This document shows positions 39,701 to 51,470 of a stretch of DNA of 64,000 bases, piece after piece. Below the pieces are notes generated by a model that was not told where the DNA came from, made no database searches, and was given only the letters and a program-made list of their open reading frames with translations. This DNA is from Serilophus lunatus (lineage: Eukaryota; Chordata; Aves; Passeriformes; Eurylaimidae), in the NCBI GenBank assembly GCA_013399895.1, contig VXBA01001841.1, positions 463,951 through 527,950 of the forward strand, written 5' to 3'. Every line of letters begins with the position of its first letter. Positions within the stretch are counted from its first letter, which is position 1. The position numbers and the translations under genes were made by a program.

Positions 39701-42189
39701 TTTGCATTTCACAAGTTCCACATTATATTTAATGTGCAAATTACAGATAATCAAAATCACGATTTCCTTTTTGAAACATACTTGCTATTCAGAGTATGAC
39801 ACTGAAAAATATCTGTATGTTTTTGTGAGGTTTTTTCTTTGATTGGTTATTTTTGATTTTGTTTTATTTTAAAATATTCTTTTTATTTTAACACTGTCAT
39901 TCAGCCACATTGCCTGTATATTCTCCAGAATGGAATATAACTCTTAGATGTGAATTTCTAGTATAAGTATAGAAAAACATATTCTTTAATATATACTGCA
40001 CTATATCCTTTTAATTGCCTGTTGCAGGACATATTTGTGCTATATAATTTTTAAAAAAATATTTCTAAATAAAGTAGACATAAAATAAACAAAAATATAA
40101 AAGAGTGTATTCAAAGAAATTATTTGGAAAAATATACCAGAGAGTCATAAGCTCAGTAGAGTGTCCTAATTGAATTCTGGTGTCACCAAAGAAAGAATCT
40201 TGTTCTTTGAATACAAATGTAGGACTCAGACAGTTATATAAACTGCAGCAGTCATTTGTCAGCTCAATGAATGAAGAAAAATTTAGTTTCAGAGGAAAAC
40301 AAATAATCATTTTATTAGAAAATAACGGAAAAAAAGAAGTTAATATAATTTTTCTAAGCCTTCAGTAGTTTTACACAAACACTGAACTATTCTTTGCTAT
40401 CATTTAATTCCTTGACTTTGGTTTTTTTTTCATATTTATTTCATTTCTCTGATATGGAATGTAATTGTTGGAGGAAACATGAGGCAAAATATTCTGCAAT
40501 CAAGTGCAACAAATGAGGTCACAATGTTAATGAAATAGTGCAATAGTTTTTAATTTCAGCAAGAAAACTGTACATCTCTTTTTCTTCAAAGGTAATATAT
40601 CAAAACAATGGACATATCTAGTGCAATGCCTTCAGTCTAAAAAATTCTTATATGGTTGCCATAATAAGTGCAGCAAGGCAGTACTGAAACAATAGTCAAG
40701 AGTCAGACAACAGCAGAAAAAGTTTGGGCTCCTGAATATGACAGTATGTTGCAGAGACTATTTAAGAACTGCTCACATTTTTTAGGAAGAGCTTTATTTA
40801 AAAAAAACATTTCATATGATTGAAAAAATAATTAGTTGAACTTTGGCACATTTGAAAGAGTTTCACATTTTGTAAAGATGGTCTGTAGACATGAATACAG
40901 GATATGCTCTGTTCACATGCATGTGATTTAAATGGATTTAAATCTCCCCTTCCTTCCATCCTCTATAGGTGCTTATTCCATTTCATAGTGAGTGTAACAG
41001 TACAAGTATGATTAAATTTGGTAGCATTTAACACTTGTTTTGCATAAAATAAAAGGTTTTCCAGATGGAAGTGATAGAAAATCAATCTCAAAGGCAAAAT
41101 GATTCATTAATGGAATTAATTTATGATTTTGTTTGATGCCACCAGCTAAGATGGTGGGTAACAGCTGCTAGAAGAAGTGATTCTGCTCCTCATTCCTCAC
41201 ATCTGGCCATGGAATTGTACCAGTCCCAGTGCTGCAATAGCATCAGGCTTCAGAGGCTACTGTCAAGATAGTAAACCAAGAGTAAGTAATTCATATGTTT
41301 GGCGTAATTTTATACCAAAATATCTTTTTTCTTTTTTAAATTTTGGATGCTACATATTGTTGTAGTGGCAGCTGTTTGCTAAATTTACTAGCAAACACTG
41401 TCCTTGGTCTGGATCAGTAATTATCTCTCTGACTTTATCACAGTGAATAAGGAGAAACTCTTAAACAGAAACATTACAGCAATCAAATGCTTACCCTAAC
41501 ACAAATGCAGTATAAAGATCTTATTCAATACTATGAAAACTCACACGTTTTACCCAGGAGTGTATTTTACCACTACCATGTGCCACAGAGTTCACATATG
41601 TAAGTCTTTTTCATACAAGACACGATTTCTCAAACAATATTTTCAAAAAGACTTCTCAAAACTTTATATCAGAAAAAAAAGACTTTGCTTACATCTAAAG
41701 AAATTGGCTATATAATGAATATTTCTAGTTAATTGCCATGCTTGGCACTTGGGTAACTTCAGGCTATTTAGCCCTAACCAAGGCATAGAATTTTTTACTA
41801 GTAAAAGGAAATTGGTTAAAATTGATCCAGGACCATTTTATAGGAATGAATCAATATTTCTTTCTAAACCTGAAGATATATCCTCAATTTACTGAAGTAT
41901 TGTTAATATATCAACAGACGAGTTAATTGTTATATTCAAAGGTATTAATAGTAATTTAGATGGATGAAAAACTCTGGAAAAATTCTCCACAAAAGGCTAT
42001 TACAGAAAGTTAACCTCTTATCCTTCAAAGGCTGTTTTAAATGTTCTGTACTGTGAATATGTCACTGTGACATCAATAGGTGTTAAATTATGTAGGTGTG
42101 AAATTGGGCCTGTATGTTTTGGAATAGGAATTAATAGATCTTTAAGACCCAAGAAACTGCTGCAATGCGTATAGTAAAGTAATTTAAAA
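33731..42189. other. Long AT-rich non-coding stretch
   Basis: No recognisable gene, LTR or LINE. Short frames on both strands (about 60-85 codons, for example 36073-36276 minus and 38761-39018 plus) lack domains. A locally GC-balanced patch at 41150-41290 ends in a donor-like AGAGTAAGTAA, but I see no matching acceptor. Confidence 0.5.
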
Positions 42190-42244
42190 AGTGGGTTTGA
42201 GTTTTTGGTGGTGAGTTGTTTTCTTTTTGTTTTTTTTTGGTGGT

Positions 42245-42245
<1 letters not shown>

Positions 42246-42297
<52 letters not shown>
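42246..42297. repeat. Poly-T tract, 52 nt, with T/G-rich lead
   Basis: An unbroken run of 52 T, the longest homopolymer of the window, preceded from about 42195 by T/G-rich sequence (TTTTTGGTGGTGAG, TTTTTGGTGGTG). The lysine run in a 114-codon minus frame here is an artefact of the tract. No polyadenylation signal or retrocopy is visible beside it. Confidence 0.95.
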
Positions 42298-42300
<3 letters not shown>

Positions 42301-42302
<2 letters not shown>

Positions 42303-43694
42303 GGCATGAAGATGATGGAAAATGGCTCTATATTTAAAATTCCTGTTATTCAATAATCTCATGGGATCTATAATGTCATGAATAGATGTGATAAATTTTT
42401 ATACAAGTAAAAGTAGAAGGAATGTTGTGTGGTGTTAGAACAATCACTGAAAAACAAAACTGAAATGCTAACTAAAAAAATAGTCCATTTAATTTTGATA
42501 CATGCATGAAAAATAACCAGCAGCAGTAATAATTTGGTCCACTCATACAAATTTTTGTATTTCAAAAATAGCTTAGGGCTACTGAAACAAAAAATAATCC
42601 AAAAGGCAAACAGTAATTAGATAAGCAATCACTGCACTTAGTTCAGTAAAAAACCTCTCCTTGATGTACAGTGATGGTATAGTATAAATCAAAAGCAATA
42701 TATGAGAACATCAGAATTATTTAAAAAACAGCATAGAAAACAATTTTAACAATGTTATAATTCTATCATGCACTCTTGGCATATAGTATGATGTTGTATT
42801 AATTTGCATTTCGTCTACTTCAAAAATAAAGGTGGTTTAGGGATAGATTTTTAGAAATCTAGAAACACTTCTTTGTAAGCAGAAGGTGAACATTTTCTTC
42901 TCAAGGATGATTAAGACAAAAACCGGCATAAAAAATGAATGACTGCAAACAGGTGTTTTTTTCTAGATTCTGTTTCAGTATGAAATTTTTAAACAAAAGC
43001 AATTTGATATTTGTTAATTTAAAAGTATTGCTTTTTCCATTATTTATTATATTCTCTAAAAGCTATTTTGCTCCAAAGTGTTTCCTAAAGATGAATTTTT
43101 TTTCTGTACCTTTTTCTGACATAAGATTTTCTACTTGTTGGCTTTGTTTTTGAGTCTCTATCATAAAACTAATCTAGTTTCATGTATTTATCTTAAGAAG
43201 GTTTTTATTTACCTTATGTGCATTTACTCTTAGCCATTTTCTGTATCAAGTTTGTTTTTGTTTTGAACTTTTAAGTTTTTATGCAGTACTTTATGGAAAC
43301 ATTTTTTCATCAGCTTGCTTGCAATTTTTATTGGCTTATTTTTAGATAGTTGTCAGTTATAGCTTTAATGTCATGTAAAATACTTCAAGCAATGATAAAC
43401 TTCATTTTAACATTGAAAGAACGCAATATGATTTTGAACCTCATTTTATTTTTCACACTTAGTGAATTGCTCATGTTTGTGCTGAATTACAATATATTAA
43501 GATAGAGGTTTATGGTATGATCATCACCAGTAGTTTTCAAATGTTTTTAACTTGTGCTGCATAATAAGTGGCTATGGTCTACTCTCTTTTGCTTTGTTCC
43601 TAACTCGGGTAAAATTTTTGGGGTATGGCATTTCAACCATGGAGAGAGTTTATAAAGTGTGAAAAACTAATTCTCTAACCTACTTCTCTTACAG
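42301..43694. other. AT-rich non-coding stretch
   Basis: Very AT-rich. The 65-codon minus and 72-codon plus frames here are rich in F, K, L and S and look like chance. Confidence 0.5.
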
Positions 43695-43718
43695 ACTTGT
43701 CTGCCACACCAGATACAT
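43695..43718 (+). other. Candidate 24-nt microexon
   Basis: A strong acceptor (branch-like TCTAACC, pyrimidine tract TACTTCTCTTACAG) and a strong donor (GTAAGTATT) lie only 24 bases apart. Together they define a possible exon ACTTGTCTGCCACACCAGA plus TACAT. Its length is a multiple of three, as for many neuronal microexons. Read in the phase that keeps the downstream frame open, it would encode L-S-A-T-P-D-T. I do not recognise the gene. Splice-like signals arise by chance in 64 kb, so this needs transcript support. Confidence 0.25.
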
Positions 43719-43982
43719 GTAAGTATTAAGGAAAAAAAACCACAAGGAATATTTTCAAATTTGAAAATTTAGTATTGTTTTAAAATTTTTTTCTTTCATG
43801 TCAGTGATCTACAAAGACTAAATTTATGCACAACTGTAGTAAACAGAAGATCAGTTAATACTCTGATATTTGAATTTTGGGGTTCATTTGTTTTTGCATG
43901 GAAGACTTTACATGTAATAAACACTAAATTTAGTGACCTTTTAAAAACTTGAAATTAAATTTGTTTTTCAATACATTTATAG

Positions 43983-44176
43983 TATCAGTATCCATAGTTC
44001 CTGTTATTTTCCTGTGGAGTGGCAAACAGCCATTGGGAACTATCCAAGGGAGCGCAGACATGGAAAGCCAGGAGTACTCCCAGCTGAGGAGACACCTTCC
44101 TGGAACACTCACCTCACAAAATATAAAGCCCTTTGGGTCTACGAATTCTACTTCTTTTGAAGGAAGGACTAATTAA
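43983..44176 (+). CDS. Candidate terminal coding exon, unidentified
   Basis: After an acceptor-like sequence (TTGTTTTTCAATACATTTATAG), an open frame of about 63 codons runs to TAA at 44174-44176. Its middle and end (VIFLWSGKQPLG, then GSADMESQEYSQLRRHLPG, then SQNIKPFG) have a mixed polar composition unlike the AT-driven frames around it, and the DNA is clearly more GC-rich (about 44000-44130) than its flanks. Joined to the 24-nt candidate at 43695-43718, the frame stays open. I know no family with this ending. It could be a last exon, a retrotransposon fragment (the patch also has a TATAAAG string), or chance. Confidence 0.22.
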
Positions 44177-47154
44177 GATCTTAAATCAAATAACTGTAAA
44201 AAGCCCGCTTCTTGTCTTTCTAAATTCGTGGTTATTTTGTCATTAATTTTTATTGATTTCAAAGGAAGAAAAAGAAAGGTTTTGCAATAATCAGATTTAG
44301 CTGGTATATAGTGCTCTGGAACAATTCTGATAACAAACCAGTGATACCACTGAGGCAGGTAAATATAAGTTGCAATAGATAGCAGAGCATTATGGCTGAG
44401 TTAGATCTTGGCTTGTTTGTTTTGGAGCCGCTCTTCTTATATTTGTCCCAAAGAGGATTTTCTTTTTTGTTAACACTTTATGTTGTTTTTGGTCAGACTT
44501 TTCCCACCCCCCTATAGTTTGTTTCTACAGGTGACACTGTAATGATCCAATTTGACTGGTGAGGGTAAATATGTAATTTTATTACTTTAAGCTACTGTCC
44601 TCTTATTTTTGAGGTTAATGTCATATTTGTTGCTTTTTTCTACTAAGATGAGAAGTAGATATAACTTTTGAAGATGGGATTATCAAGTGGAGAATATTCT
44701 TGTGAATTGAACACTAATTTTCTTACATCCCTTACATTTTTTGCAGAGGACTTCTTTAGGTCATGATGTGGCACAGTAAATATAATGACAATTTTCTGGG
44801 AGAATTCTGACAATTCCTATCTCAGTGGGGTGGTTTTTTGTTAGTTTGTGGGGAGTTTGCTTGGTTTCATTTGTTTGGTTAGAGTCTTTTTGTGGTGCAG
44901 TTTGTTGGTTTTTGTTTGTTTGTTGTTTTGTTTTTGTGGGGTTTTTTTGGGTTTTGTAATGTAATGCAGAGTAATGAGTACAGTCTGACCTCTGCAGAAT
45001 TTTGAAATGAAGAAACCTTGGAAATTGGAGCAAATAGGAGATATATTTTGGATAAGAGCCACATGATGGAGTGATGCAAACCTGGTGCAAATGATATTTA
45101 CAAATTTTACCATTTTGGAGTTAGCAAGCCTTGCTCTTCTAAACTAAAGAAGGAGCTGAGGACCTTATCCTTGTCAAGGGACCAAATCCTAGGCCTCTGT
45201 TTAGTTCTATTGGGACATAAATAATGTAATAAGTAAAAATCCCATTCCTACTATGCACTTTACTGAGGTATTGACAGTAAACTGTACTCAGAAATTCTAA
45301 TGCAGTTAACCACCACAACACACAATTTGTTCAGCACGAGAGATATCACATATTTTCATCAGGAAAAGCTTATCAAAGGTACAGTGACAACTTTTTATTA
45401 CAAAAAAAACCCCAAAAAACAAAACATCCCTGAGAAAAAAACTGCTTCCTATAGGATCCTTCTTTGTGGAATGTGGCAGTAGAGCACAATATAATCCTGT
45501 TTGTTACAGTGCAGATTTGACTCTTGTTTTTTCTAGAAAGAACTTATAAAAGCCTTCCTTACATGCTGTCTACAGCAACTGCTAACACACTGGTCTTTTC
45601 CAACTACAATTCTTCCTCCTGCAAGTTATGTGAAATTCACTGAACTTGTTTGAAGGATTCTTCTTTGAGAACAAAACAAAATATTGGAGTATTCTGGCTC
45701 TGTGCTGCAGCAGAAAAAAAAAAAAAATGGGAATATTCAACAAAGTTCAAGTTGCAAAGAGGCAGTAGATATATTGTCAAACCCATTACAGGCAGGTTTT
45801 TCCAAAAGATTTTCTCTGACATTACTAACATGGTCCTAAAGAATCAGGAAGTAGGCAGGGCAAACCTTAACAATTGTGTCCTTTAGCGACACAAAATGAC
45901 ATGTGGATGACCTTCAGTATTTTATTTTCATTAGATTAATGTTTGCTGTCTCAGGGAACAATCTAATGGAAGACAAGCAAACGACAAGTAACGACTTCCA
46001 ATAAAAGAAGGAAAAATGAGAGCAATAGGAAACACATGGACTAAATGCTGGTTTCTTCCCCTATTATGTTTCTTTATCAGCTTGGATATATCATCTTTAA
46101 AGGCAATAATACATTGAGTCAAGTATCTCATTTGTAAGTAAATTAAATTTAAAAAATATTCTCTGAAATCAATGCATCCTATCTTCTTATGCCTTAGACA
46201 ATTCAGTGCAAGCTATTAATGGGCTAAAGAGCTTTGTTTAATAGTTGGAGAATTCTCTTCAGTTTAGAATGAATAACCTAGAAAATGTATAGGTGGACCA
46301 GTGGGCCATCTTATCAAGCCCATGTAACCAAATAAAGTATTTAGGCCAGTTAATTAAAAGAAGTCATTAAAAGTGTATTCTTGCAACAAGCAATTATTGA
46401 GTAGAAAATAGCCTTGAAATGTAATTAAGTTCAACTATTTCTCTCTATTTACCAAGATTAATTTATGTCTCCTTGCCAGCACAACGTAATTTTAAGATTT
46501 GTAATTTAACACTGTTTTTTAAGACAGAAGTATCGTCTTAAATTTCCCATCATAACAGAATTTCAATTTTCCATTAAATCTATTATAAGAATAAATGAAA
46601 CCCCATCTTTTTAGCTATGCTTTAATAACTTTTATTTCACTGGTGAATGCAGTAGACGTGGTGATTTTGCTACTGTTGAAAAGTAAAATATGAAACTAAT
46701 TTTTTCAGTATGAACAGAGCTAATGCTGTTTTTTTAAGTTGCTAATGCAGAACATCAGAGGCATTTTAATTTTGTGAATATTTACCTCATATAATGACCT
46801 ATACAAGTTGTGCTTTTCTGCAGTATTTGTAATTTGCTGTTGCATAACGTTGATATGAGTCTTAATGAAATTATTAGAAATGTTTGGGTCACATTTGGAG
46901 GTTATTGCCACTGAGCCCCTGAGATTCACTTACTGTATATGATTTAGGGTTTTTAGGTGGGAAGGATATTGGTTTTGCATGAAATGGCATTGTTTTAGTC
47001 CAGAAAACCACTGGTACTCCTCTCTCCTCACCAGACTCAACAAATCACACCAATTAAAATTAAATTAATGAAAACAAAATCACATATTTAATACATACTT
47101 CCCAAAGGCCAGTAAGAAATTGTGCCAGGTTAGTTTTGAAAGGAGAAAACTATT

Positions 47155-47158
<4 letters not shown>
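44177..47158. other. Non-coding stretch
   Basis: AT-rich except for the T/G-rich block listed separately. There is an A8C4A6 string near 45402. Minus frames of 90-109 codons at 44761-45113 are translations of the antisense of the T/G-rich block (runs of K, N, Q, T) and are not genes. No repeat was recognised. Confidence 0.5.
44826..44960. repeat. T/G-rich low-complexity block
   Basis: It consists of runs such as GTTTGTTTGTTG and GTGGGGTTTTTTTGGG with almost no A or C. It is probably a degraded simple repeat of the (GTTT)n kind. Confidence 0.8.

Positions 47159-47200
<42 letters not shown>
47159..47200. repeat. Poly-A tract, 42 nt
   Basis: An unbroken run of 42 A follows TTTATT on the plus strand. 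No AATAAA lies 10-30 bases upstream, so a processed-pseudogene tail is not shown. The sequence to the right, to about 47570, is more GC-balanced. Confidence 0.95.
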
Positions 47201-47202
<2 letters not shown>

Positions 47203-50200
47203 AATGGAAAATACAATTAAGAAAACAAAAGTGTGGCACATGATCTACACTACTTTTTGTCTGGGATGAAAGTTCCTAAACACCCGATTTTCACCTCCTC
47301 AGATAACGCTGTAGGCTGTCTTAATATCTCAAGCATTTTTGCCTGCTTGTAACATGTTAACATTCTGCACTCCTAAACAAAACACACTTGAGGCGACCTC
47401 AGGCCTCTTGTTCATCCCCACCTTGGAATAGAAGACAAGCACAGAGTGATGCTGAGTGAAACTTTGCTGGTCTCTTGCTGACCCTTTGACGTGAGCCTGC
47501 GCTGGCTGAACCTGAAGAAAAGGGGGTGATAATGTAGAGGCTTCTCCTGATGGGTCAGTTTTGCAGAGGGTTTTTCCTTTTTTAGGTCTGCAATTTTATG
47601 TTCTAGTACAAGCAGATGTAATTCTTTCACTGGCCCAGTACTTCTGTGATAGAGTATTATAAGCATCCTTAGCTCGTGAATAGGTAAACCACTAGTGTTT
47701 CTTTTCTTTTTTGGAGATGGAACTGTAGAGACACCACTAATATTTACAGTTTTATTTATTACTTCATCAGGCACATTTACTGAGACACCTTTTTATTATG
47801 TATCAGAACTCAAGAAAAGTTTTACCTATTTGCAAAGTTTACCTTGTCTGAAAATAGCTTTTTTGAACTTAATTTGTAAGACAAGTAGATAGTCATTCAG
47901 GAAGCCCTTATTTTACCTAATAATTTAAAAAGCATTTTCTTCTGTTCTTTTTGCTTTTGCACTGAGCTACTTGCCTGTTTCTAAATACCTAATTAACTTC
48001 ATAATTAAGATAAATACTTTATACTGAAATGGCTTCTTTAAACTCATAACCAGTTGTAATGCAACCGCTGTTCTACATATTAGAATATAAAATATGTTAT
48101 TGTTTGCATAGCAACAATATTAAGATATTATTACTAGTTATCTGAATTTACATACAAAATGTTTCTAAGTGTAGTACTTGAGAGGCTTGAGGAATTTTTG
48201 AATATTTAAATATTTGTAATTTTTTTCATCTTAAGAAACAACTTAAATTTGAAATTATCAAAATATCTTCCAAAGAGAAAGTAATCACTTAATGTTAAAT
48301 AAATGAATGCTCTAAAGTGCCTTTATAAAAGATATTATCTGTAATACAATGATTCATATAGTTGGTTTTTTTAAAAAAAATAACTTGAAATATAGGGAAA
48401 AACTCTGCTTTTACAGTAATGCTTATGGCTTTTAGTAACATATTCCCCGAATATCATATTTCTCTGAATTATCTGTTATAAAACCTGCTTGAATTTTTAC
48501 AAGTAATTTTACTTGAAAAAGAACTACTGACTAAATACAACACAAAAAAAATCTCTTTTTTTATAGTTTTGCAAAAGATAATCTCGGTGGTCTCTCTCTT
48601 TTTTGATAAAAGACTCTTAGGATTATATGCTATTATTTATACCATTTATCATTTTCATTTAAAGATTCCTTGTCAAAAATTCATAAAAAGTAACATGATC
48701 TGTATTTTTCTGTGTATTTCAGAACACATCATACAAAATATTGTATGATGTTATAGCACAATAAAGGCTAGGAAGTACCTTTTATTTCCTTTATAAACAC
48801 AGTTGTATAAAGCAAATACACTCTAATAACCAAAGGGAATTTATTTCCCTTTAAAATAATAGAAACCTTCTATGATGAAAGAAAGGATGCCCTAAAAGTT
48901 ACTGTAATTTGCTCAATTATTCCAGTTAATAAAATAACTCTCAAAGAAAAGATAAGAATCTATTTTATTCCTATTATAGCCATCTTATAAAATTCACTGC
49001 AATCACTTCTCAATACATGGTAAAATCACAAAGAAATTGGTAATAACTTGATATTAAAATGATGTTAAGGTTTATTCATGTTAGTTATTAAAGTAATTTC
49101 TGGATAAACTCTGGAGGTTATAATAAGAGAAAATAGTATTTTAGATAATTATAATTGATATTTTGACCATAAGTCTAAGGATATTAGGATTAAATTTAAT
49201 TTAAAATGTTTCACCTGCTCAATAATATATATGCAGGGAATTGGTCTTGCACCTGCTATACTATATCATGCTACTGAAAAGATCATAATCCTTATATCAT
49301 TTGTCCTATACAGTAAATTTACATAATGTCCTCACCCCAGGAATTGAAATTTTTATTTAATTAGGTATAAGTTAAACATGTGCTACATAGTTTCTCTAAT
49401 TAAGACTGAAATGTACTATTCCAATTATTGTATCAGCACTGCTTACATTCACATGGTTCCTGTTTCTTATGTGGGATAAAGTCTTTGAGTCCAAGAGGAT
49501 ATGGCAGTACAAGACTCCTCTTCCTCCATTTGTAGAAACAGCAATTCAATGGACACCAGAGCAAATGTTCTGTGAAGACAGCATTGCTTCAGCTAAGGTG
49601 CACATTTCCAGTTTGTCCAAATATAAGAAAGGCATAACATGTGGCAATTTTAATTTTTTACTACAAGTTAACTTCTTATGTTCCAGAACACTTAAAATAA
49701 AATAAAAATGCAATAAACATTTAATAAAAGCAATTTTGAAAATAATGCACAAAATATCCATTTTGGATCATATAAAGAGTGAACATTAATGCCTCTGAAT
49801 CTAAACAATGTGTATAAATGCCAAGATCACCTCCAGGATCTAGAAAAGAAAAGTAGCTGCTTCACAACATCTCAACCTAAAGCTAGTTTTGTTTTCTGAC
49901 TTTTATTAGACTATAGACATTTATTTTGTATGAGATCTGACATTGACAAGAAATTATGTTCCAATGAAAATGTAGATTTTTCTAAGAGGAAAACTGAGCT
50001 GAAATTGCTAAGGTATTTTCTTTTGGCATTTAAAGACAAAATGTAATGCAGAAAAAAATGTGAAAAATTAGTACTTTTCCCTGCTAATATATGTATTTTT
50101 CTGCCATGTCATACTATACTAATTAAACCAGTTTTAATTACCATATTAAAATACTTTGTCAACTGACATCTTTATAATTATTCATTTATGTGGTATACAT

Positions 50201-50872
50201 TTTTCTTAATGGATAAGTCTCTTTCTTGAGCAGATAGGCAAAACTTAAACCATCAATAGAGTAATTTCTTGAATATTGAAAATTTGTCTACAAGATAGAA
50301 AAGAAAATGTTTCTGTGTTTATATAAATAGAAAGACAGAAGCAAATATCTGCTCTATTTAATTTATAATCAATGTAAAACATATAATCTAATATATAACA
50401 TATAATTAATGTATGATATGCAATCATAATGTATAAGAGTACAACTGTATAATGGTTGGGTAATTCAGTAGAATTCCTCGAACCAGCATCTAGGCAGTAA
50501 AAACACTATAAAATTGTTTTGAACACACAGAGGGCAATGCATTATTTTATTGTTGCATTTATTGATTTTATTGTGGTACAGTACAAATCTGCCAGCAATA
50601 AAATAGAATATGATGATACCAAAACGTATAGAGAGAGTTTTCACTTCATGCATTATAAAGAAAGTTGTTAAACTGATATACTGGCAATGTTGAGTATATA
50701 GAAAAGTAATGACCTTTGTACTCACTTGGCTTGTGTGACTTCAGTCTGAGAAAAACTCCAAGCGCTTCAAGTGTCATAATTCAGGTCAACTTTAGCAGGA
50801 GATATTCCTATTCTTAGGTGAAACATTTTTTGTGGTTAGAGACTAGAGAACCTTAGAATTTTGTTTCCTCCT
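47201..50872. other. AT-rich stretch with a 120-codon minus frame
   Basis: About 47240-47570 is more GC-balanced with a few CpGs. A 120-codon minus frame (47412-47774) spans it: a lysine-rich N-terminal third (PSPKKKRNTSGLPIHEL), then ELHLLVLEHKIADLKKEK, which could form a short amphipathic helix. I recognise no domain, and its upstream end is AT-rich. It may be a fragment of an unrecognised repeat. 47.8-50.8 kb is very AT-rich and empty, with a T/A-rich alternating patch at 50340-50450. Confidence 0.45.
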
Positions 50873-51128
50873 GGGAAATGGGGCTGTTGAAAGGTGAATG
50901 CATCTTGCTCAACACCCCCTGGCTCTCCAGCTCCCGAATCATCTTGCGTATGGGGACCGCAGCATCTCTGTTGGTGTGGTATTGCCTGCGGTACACAGTC
51001 TTTGTGGCAACAGGCACTTGCTGCTCTTCCACTTGCAGCCTTCCCACAGTGGAGGGGTTGTCCGAGAGGCCAGGCAAAGCATATAACTTCATGACCTCAT
51101 CTGCCTCCACGGCTGCAATACCAAAAGC
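50853..51128 (-). pseudogene. Reverse transcriptase N-terminal fragment (pol)
   Basis: In the same frame as the protease, after a TAG at 51129-51131, the sequence reads AFGIAAVEADEVMKLYALPG and continues to RELESQGVLSKMHSPFNSPI. The block 'L-E-x-x-G-V-[IL]-x-x-x-x-S-P-[FY]-N-[ST]-P-I' is the classic entry to the fingers domain of retroviral reverse transcriptase, just before the first catalytic region. The match ends right after FNSPI (about 50873). The next residues (SQEETKF, then a stop) are unrelated, so the truncation is sharp. The YxDD catalytic motif and everything after it are absent. Confidence 0.85.
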
Positions 51129-51470
51129 CTATTGGTAATCTTTTGGGTCTTTGAAATACCCATCTCTCAGATACTCAATTCCAAGAAAGCATGGGACATC
51201 TGGGCCAGTTGCAACGGGGTGCCTCTGCCACTCCTCACCAGTAAGGCTCACCTCTGCCTTCCCCATAGTCAATTCTTGGGAGCCCCCAGTCACTCCAGCA
51301 ATTGACACTACCTCAGTCCCCACATGTCCAGATGGCATTAGCGTGCACTGGGTGCCGACATCAACTAGTGCTCGATATTCCTGGGGTTCTGGCATGCGAG
51401 GCCACCGAATCCAAACAGTCCAGAAAACATGGTTGTCCCATGCCTCTACCTGGCTAGAGGCCGGGCCCCT
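51129..51470 (-). pseudogene. Retroviral aspartic protease (pro), altered active site
   Basis: The frame reads VFWTVWIRWPRMPEPQEYRA, then LVDVGTQCTLMPS, then a glycine-bearing stretch and VPCFLGIEYL. The pattern ALVD-x-G-x-x-x-x-[IL]-[MI] is the catalytic loop of retropepsin, and the late GIEYL resembles the C-terminal G-[IM]-[DE]-[FY]-L block. Retropepsin normally has D-[TS]-G; here it is D-V-G, which should impair catalysis. The protease is normally a dimer that cuts Gag and Gag-Pol. It follows the gag end in the same frame after a single TAG (51471-51473) and runs to another TAG at 51129-51131. About 113 codons is a usual length. Confidence 0.85.

Noticed and set aside
42018..42362. 114-codon minus frame with a long lysine run
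   Set aside because: The lysine run is the T52 tract read in antisense.
44761..45113. 90-109-codon minus frames rich in K, N, Q and T
   Set aside because: They translate the complement of a T/G-rich low-complexity block.
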